The position numbers and the translations under genes are program-made. A stretch of DNA of 17,363 nucleotides from an uncultured Christensenellaceae bacterium. Lineage in GTDB: Bacteria; Bacillota; Clostridia; Christensenellales; Christensenellaceae. Positions 13,921 to 17,363 of the stretch are shown here, piece by piece; positions within the stretch are counted from its first letter, which is position 1; the number at the start of each line of letters is the position of its first letter. The stretch is taken from the NCBI GenBank assembly GCA_934373295.1, contig CAKROK010000045.1, forward strand, positions 1 through 17,363, written 5' to 3'. The notes under the pieces were generated by a model. The model had not been told where the DNA came from. It made no database searches and saw nothing but the letters and a program-made list of their open reading frames with translations.

Positions 13921-14154
13921 TTACTCTACCAACGTAAATCGCCTCACCGGCCCATTTGGCGTCATGACCTCTTCGTTCCACATCGCCGCCGGCCGCGTCC
14001 ATAGCTCATGTTCGCCGTAAAGCGCCCTATAGACCACCATGTCCTCAAGCGTCTCCGAATGCCGTGCCACGCCTATCACCTCATAGAGGTTTCCCTTATA
14101 ATGTCTGTATTTCCCTGTAGGTATATCCGATACAGGCGGAAGTTTTTCCGTCAT
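13921..14154 (-). CDS. DUF1653 family protein
   Basis: A small soluble 77-residue protein. GKYRHYKGNLYEVIGVARHS, followed by VVYRALYG and ELWTRPAAMW, matches the DUF1653 family as I know it. These small beta-rich proteins have no established function. GAGGAG lies a few bases before the ATG. It is the first gene of a probable operon DUF1653 - nfeD - SPFH. A TATAAA about 35 bp upstream of the start could be its -10, with only a weak -35. It is divergent from the EamA transporter. Confidence 0.85.
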   Translation of the reverse strand: MTEKLPPVSDIPTGKYRHYKGNLYEVIGVARHSETLEDMVVYRALYGEHELWTRPAAMWNEEVMTPNGPVRRFTLVE

Positions 14155-14258
14155 GCTTACTCTCCTCTCTGTTTGTATAATTTATACACGCCGAACGATT
14201 TGTCTAAACGCAATGCTTTTCAATTTTTCTTTTTTTGATATTGATTTTCCCACAGATA

Positions 14259-14267
14259 TGCTATAAT
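14259..14267 (+). promoter_or_regulatory. Extended -10 promoter of the EamA transporter
   Basis: TGCTATAAT is a consensus -10 (14262-14267) with an extended TG. TTGATT at 14241-14246 is 15 bp upstream, short for a -35. The promoter ends 19 bp before the start codon. Confidence 0.65.
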
Positions 14268-14286
14268 CATTTTAAAGAGGTGCATT

Positions 14287-15216
14287 ATGAAAAAGGTTTC
14301 AAATAATTTCGTCGCATATTTAAGCCTGCTTACGCAATCTGTGCTCATCGGCTTTACGTTTCTCGTCGTCAAGCAGTGCGTTTCCGTCACGACGCCCGTC
14401 GGGACACTCTTCTTTCGGTTTTGGTTCGCGCTGATTTTCGTCTTGATTTTAACTGCTTTCAAAATTACTCATCTCAACTTCAAGGGCAAAAAGCATAGGG
14501 CAGAGCTCGCCGCGGCAGCATTCTTCTATTGCGCATTTTTAGGGCTGCAATCGCTTGGTCTTACGTTAACAACCTCCGTTATAAGTGGAATTCTGTTCGC
14601 ATGTGTGCCTATTATCTCAGCGATTTTATCAGCAGTCATTTTAAGGGAGCGCACAAACGGGGTTCAAAACGTGTTTATGCTCATAAGCGTCGCAGGCGTG
14701 ATTGGCGTGACCTTGCTTGGAAATTCCCTCTCACAGAATTTCAGCATAACAGGCGCCTTGATATTGCTCGCAAGCGCGGTCTGTTCGGCGCTTACGTCAG
14801 TTTTTATGCGCAAGGTGAAGTCCGTCTATTCGCCGTATGAGATCGGCTTTTGCAACTCGCTCATGGGCGTATTGCTTTTCAGCGCCGCCGCGCTCATATC
14901 AAACGGGTTTTCGCCCAATGCCTGGGGCGAATTCTTTTCCCCGCTCACAAAGCTTGACTTCATATTCTTCATGTTGTACCTCGGCGTTGGCTGTACGTTC
15001 CTCACAAGCGCATTACAGGGCTATGCATTAAAGCATTTAAGCACAGTGCGAGTGACTATTTGGAGCAACCTCTCCTCCGCAATATCGCTCATCGCCGGCG
15101 TTGTCATCCTGGGCGAGCCTTTGGCGGTCTATCAGATCATCTGCTCCATACTCATCATATCCGGCGTTATAGGCGTAAATCTGTTTTCAAAATATAAAAG
15201 AGGCGGGGCAAAATAA
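14287..15216 (+). CDS. EamA/DMT-superfamily transporter
   Basis: A 309-residue protein with about ten hydrophobic helices, arranged as two EamA repeats of five. The first half contains SVLIGFTFLVVKQCV (17-31) and a re-entry-type LGLQSLGLTLTTSVISGILF segment. The second begins at ITGALILLASAVCSALTSVF and ends with IAGVVILGEPLAVYQIICSILIISGVIGV, a typical EamA C-terminus with the conserved GE. Such proteins usually export metabolites or amino acids; the substrate is unknown. AGAGGTG precedes the ATG. The last codons and the stop form part of the terminator hairpin of the convergent gene. Confidence 0.9.
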   Translation: MKKVSNNFVAYLSLLTQSVLIGFTFLVVKQCVSVTTPVGTLFFRFWFALIFVLILTAFKITHLNFKGKKHRAELAAAAFFYCAFLGLQSLGLTLTTSVISGILFACVPIISAILSAVILRERTNGVQNVFMLISVAGVIGVTLLGNSLSQNFSITGALILLASAVCSALTSVFMRKVKSVYSPYEIGFCNSLMGVLLFSAAALISNGFSPNAWGEFFSPLTKLDFIFFMLYLGVGCTFLTSALQGYALKHLSTVRVTIWSNLSSAISLIAGVVILGEPLAVYQIICSILIISGVIGVNLFSKYKRGGAK

Positions 15217-15227
15217 TCACCCGCCTC
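15190..15227 (-). terminator. Terminator of the secreted-protein gene, overlapping the EamA 3' end
   Basis: GAGGCGGG (15200-15207) pairs perfectly with CCCGCCTC (15220-15227). The TTTTATATTTT tract follows only on the minus strand, so it serves the minus-strand gene that ends at 15235. The loop contains the TAA stop of the EamA gene. Confidence 0.82.
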
Positions 15228-15234
15228 ATGAAAA

Positions 15235-16575
15235 TCACTTCGTCTTAACGCTCTTTTTATTTGACCAAACCGAATAAACGCTGTATCTCTTTCCGTCGAT
15301 ATACGTCACCTTGTAGCTCCTTATGCGCGCGTAGTATTTCTGCTTTGCCTTGAGCTTTGTCACTGTCTTTGACGACGTCTTTGAGTTCTTAATCCAAACG
15401 AGCTTTGTTTTGCTCGCGGCAAACGCCGAAGAGGTCGAGTATTGAAGCTGATATCCGGTGTTTTTGGTCTTCGCTGACCACTTCGCCTTAAATCCCTTTG
15501 AAAGGGGCGTGAGCGAGCTTATCGCCATTTTACTGCCGCGAATTCTGTAGACAAGCGTCTTTTCGCCTTCAAATGCGTTCTTGCCCTTTACTCTGACAGC
15601 ATACGCGCCTGGGTTGATCCTGCCCTTGTCGTATTTTACGTCAAAGAATATATCAATTTTCCAGCCAACGGAGCCATCCTTCTCTATAACCAATGTAGGT
15701 TTAAACTCCTTGCCGGTATATGTCGCCAAAGTCTTTTCCAGATAAATGTCCAAATCAGACAGCGGAACCTTATGCAGCTTTACCGTACATACCGCAGACG
15801 CAGCTCCCCCATCCGCGGGCGTCGCAGTGATTTTGACTTCAGTAAGATCAGGGTTAGCCACCTTGGAGAATGATACGCAGCCGTTTTGGTCTACAATTAC
15901 ATTCTTGTCAGAGCTTGACCAGATTATGTTCTTGTTGGTCGCATTTGCGGGTGAGACCGTCGCCGTCAATTGTAATTTTTCGTTAGACAAATATTTTGCA
16001 TCGGCAGTTGTTTGAGACAGAGTTATGTTTGTCGTTTTAACAGCCTTGTTTATATGGTAGCCGTATATGACTATTTTATGGCCAGATGTATGACCGCAGT
16101 TGCTCGCAGTCGGTGCATACAAAGCCTTGTTGTGGCGCGCGGCGTTGTGTGCGCTGAATTGAATCTTCCCTGCAGAGGTCTTTTTTGTGCAGATAACAAT
16201 ATGCAGACCCTTTTTGCAGGTCGTGCAATAGTATGCGATCGGGTCGCCCACGGCAATTACAGAATCATCCTTATACGCCTTATTGTAGGTAAGCGTATTG
16301 ACAGTGACGCAATCCTTGCTCTTTAGACGGGAGGTTAGAGTATCAACATAGCCAAAGCCTTTTTGCATCAGGTCAATCCCGCCCGCTTTAAGGCACCTCG
16401 CAACAAATGCTGCACATAAACCTACTCCGTCATTCCAATGCGCATCGGCGTATTCAACGGCCTTTGTAGAACTATAATCAAAAGAACCGGTCCCCGCCAT
16501 AACGGGACATGCAAAGCATATCATAAGAACCAATAGAATAATTCCGGAAATAATGCGTCGACTAACGTTTTTCAT
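15235..16575 (-). CDS. Secreted Amidase_6-like protein with Ig-like and FN3-like domains
   Basis: A 446-residue exported protein. A signal peptide (about 1-27, ending PVMA) precedes a cysteine-hydrolase-like domain (about 33-175). The probable catalytic residues are C54 (GLCAAFVARCLKAGG), H125 (GLHIVICTKK) and N144 (FSAHNAARHNKAL), in the order seen in putative Amidase_6 / NlpC-P60-like domains. A Big_2-type Ig-like domain (about 182-268) and a middle beta-rich segment follow. An FN3-like C-terminus (about 355-446) has the Lys/Tyr/Ser-rich pattern KLKAKQKYYARIRSYK common in Clostridia surface proteins. It may act on peptidoglycan or peptides outside the cell; the substrate is unproven. GGGAG suits the ATG at 16575; an in-frame ATG at 16590 is also possible, behind GGGAAG. 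Confidence 0.8.
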   Translation of the reverse strand: MKNVSRRIISGIILLVLMICFACPVMAGTGSFDYSSTKAVEYADAHWNDGVGLCAAFVARCLKAGGIDLMQKGFGYVDTLTSRLKSKDCVTVNTLTYNKAYKDDSVIAVGDPIAYYCTTCKKGLHIVICTKKTSAGKIQFSAHNAARHNKALYAPTASNCGHTSGHKIVIYGYHINKAVKTTNITLSQTTADAKYLSNEKLQLTATVSPANATNKNIIWSSSDKNVIVDQNGCVSFSKVANPDLTEVKITATPADGGAASAVCTVKLHKVPLSDLDIYLEKTLATYTGKEFKPTLVIEKDGSVGWKIDIFFDVKYDKGRINPGAYAVRVKGKNAFEGEKTLVYRIRGSKMAISSLTPLSKGFKAKWSAKTKNTGYQLQYSTSSAFAASKTKLVWIKNSKTSSKTVTKLKAKQKYYARIRSYKVTYIDGKRYSVYSVWSNKKSVKTK

Positions 16576-16607
16576 AAAATACTCCCTCATTTTCTTCCCT
16601 TATGTTG

Positions 16608-16636
16608 ATTATAACTTATTCAAATTATCTCGTCAA
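16608..16636 (-). promoter_or_regulatory. Promoter of the secreted amidase-like gene
   Basis: On the minus strand TTGACG (16631-16636), a 17-bp spacer and a consensus TATAAT (16608-16613). The gene therefore has its own strong promoter, separate from rubrerythrin. Confidence 0.8.
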
Positions 16637-16643
16637 TATAAAT

Positions 16644-16657
16644 CCTTTATATAAAGG
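16644..16657. repeat. 14-bp palindrome between rubrerythrin and the secreted-protein gene
   Basis: CCTTTATATAAAGG is perfectly self-complementary and lies just upstream of the -35 of the secreted-protein promoter, only 7 bp after the rubrerythrin stop. It may be a weak terminator for rubrerythrin (a TTTATATT tract follows) or a binding site. Confidence 0.4.
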
Positions 16658-16663
16658 AATATT

Positions 16664-17191
16664 TTAGCATTTTTCCTTAAAGAAGGAGATAGGATGCGAA
16701 CAGACTGGGCAGACATCGGGTGCAGAGTCCGCCTCATGAACATACCCGCAGTTTGAGCATATCCAAACAGTCTTTTCAGGAGCTTTATATATCTCATTGT
16801 TATTCAGCTTATTCAGCGTTGTACGATAATTTTCTTCATGAGATTTTTCGATTTTCGCCACTGCATCAAACTTTGCAGCGATCTCATAAAATCCCTCTTC
16901 TCTCGCCTTTACGGCAAATCCGGTGTACATGTCCGTCCATTCATAGTGTTCGCCATCGATTGCATTTTGCAGATTGATATTAGTATCCGAAATACCGTCC
17001 ATGATGTATTCAAACCAGATTTTACCGTGTGCGTGCTCATTTACGGCTGTCTTTTGAAATAGCTCAGCAATGGGCTTTAAGCCGTCCTTATCAGCCTTTT
17101 TTGCAAAATAGTCGTACTTCGCCTTGGCTTGCGTTTCCGCCGCCCACGCTGCACAAAGATTGTTGTAAGTCTCGCTGTTTTTAAAATCCAT
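16664..17191 (-). CDS. rbr: Rubrerythrin
   Basis: A 175-residue classic rubrerythrin, a cytoplasmic peroxidase that protects anaerobes from hydrogen peroxide using reduced rubredoxin or NAD(P)H-linked donors. The N-terminal ferritin-like diiron domain carries likely ligands E19, E52, H55, E81, E84, E115 and H118, in ETQAK, NEHAHG, GEHYEWTDMY and EKSHEEN. The C-terminal rubredoxin-like domain has C145, C148, C161 and C164 (ICSNCGY...VCPVC). The order diiron then rubredoxin distinguishes it from reverse rubrerythrin. All expected ligands are present. AGGAG precedes the ATG. It is flanked by the rRNA terminator upstream; no clear promoter was found in the short gap, and regulation is not visible. 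Confidence 0.96.
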   Translation of the reverse strand: MDFKNSETYNNLCAAWAAETQAKAKYDYFAKKADKDGLKPIAELFQKTAVNEHAHGKIWFEYIMDGISDTNINLQNAIDGEHYEWTDMYTGFAVKAREEGFYEIAAKFDAVAKIEKSHEENYRTTLNKLNNNEIYKAPEKTVWICSNCGYVHEADSAPDVCPVCSHPISFFKEKC

Positions 17192-17254
17192 ACTAACTTT
17201 CTCCTTTTATAGTTGATTTCAGCTTTATTATGCGAAACACTGTAAAAAATATGT

Positions 17255-17286
17255 GTAAAAAAAGACCCACCATTAAGATGAGTCTT
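17255..17286 (-). terminator. rRNA operon terminator
   Basis: On the minus strand AAGACTCA pairs with TGGGTCTT (8 bp, one wobble), extendable by two pairs, followed by a seven-T run. It lies about 10 nt after the 5S rRNA 3' end. Confidence 0.88.
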
Positions 17287-17296
17287 AAAAATTGAA

Positions 17297-17363
17297 TCCG
17301 GCAGCTACCTATCCTCCCGGGCGTCTACCGCCACGAACTTTGGGAGTTTAAGAGCGAGAGGAA
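17297..17363 (-). rRNA. rrf: 5S rRNA, 3' part, cut by window edge
   Basis: Read on the minus strand, the last bases of the window contain GGGAGGATAGGTAGCTGCCG, which corresponds to the conserved 5S 3' end (usually GGGAGAGTAGGNCGCTGCCGG). Upstream, TTAAACTCCC and GGCGGTAGACGCC fit the middle of 5S. About 67 nt are present; the 5' half lies outside. The terminator follows directly, so an rRNA operon probably ends here. Confidence 0.82.

Overview
This window looks like chromosome from an obligately anaerobic, mid-GC Firmicute of the class Clostridia, probably an uncultured gut or sediment lineage. The signs are an NfnAB-type electron-bifurcating transhydrogenase pair, an iron-dependent alcohol dehydrogenase, a classic rubrerythrin, Na+-coupled amino-acid symporters, a tandem glycine riboswitch, AT-rich sigma-A promoters and strong AGGAGG-type ribosome binding sites. 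No species can be named from the sequence alone.

Layout, left to right. The first nine codons of a minus-strand gene leave the window at base 1, behind a near-consensus promoter. An AT-rich gap and a terminator follow. Then come, all on the minus strand: leuS (leucyl-tRNA synthetase) with two tandem promoters; the overlapping pair nfnA-nfnB; an iron-dependent alcohol dehydrogenase with a palindrome around its promoter; and an AGCS Na+:alanine/glycine symporter. The symporter leader carries a tandem glycine riboswitch and an intrinsic terminator. Divergent from it on the plus strand are a TetR-family regulator, a PutP-like Na+:proline symporter and a GNAT acetyltransferase. A second minus-strand block, DUF1653 - NfeD - SPFH/stomatin, faces the GNAT gene. 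An EamA/DMT exporter (plus), a secreted Amidase_6-like protein with Ig-like and FN3-like domains (minus), rubrerythrin (minus) and the 3' end of a 5S rRNA (minus, with terminator) complete the window. The 5S end implies an rRNA operon just beyond the right edge.

The most unusual content is a family of three related 185-200 bp elements (5355-5539, 8750-8937, 13242-13441). They share a conserved, imperfectly palindromic core, short imperfect terminal inverted repeats, and apparent 4-5 bp target-site duplications (AGACC, ACATG, TCAA). They code for nothing convincing and look like a non-autonomous, MITE-like mobile element. Copy B lies inside the second aptamer of the glycine riboswitch. It separates the conserved GCAAG segment from the closing CTCTCAGGCAAAAGGAC segment, and its paired ends could let it fold out as a separate hairpin. 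Copy C sits inside the nfeD-SPFH operon, directly against the nfeD stop codon. Copy A occupies the gap between the alcohol dehydrogenase and nfnA.

Functionally, the genes suggest fermentative redox balance (NfnAB, Fe-ADH), oxidative-stress protection (rubrerythrin), glycine-responsive and Na+-driven amino-acid uptake (AGCS, PutP), and membrane quality control (NfeD/SPFH).
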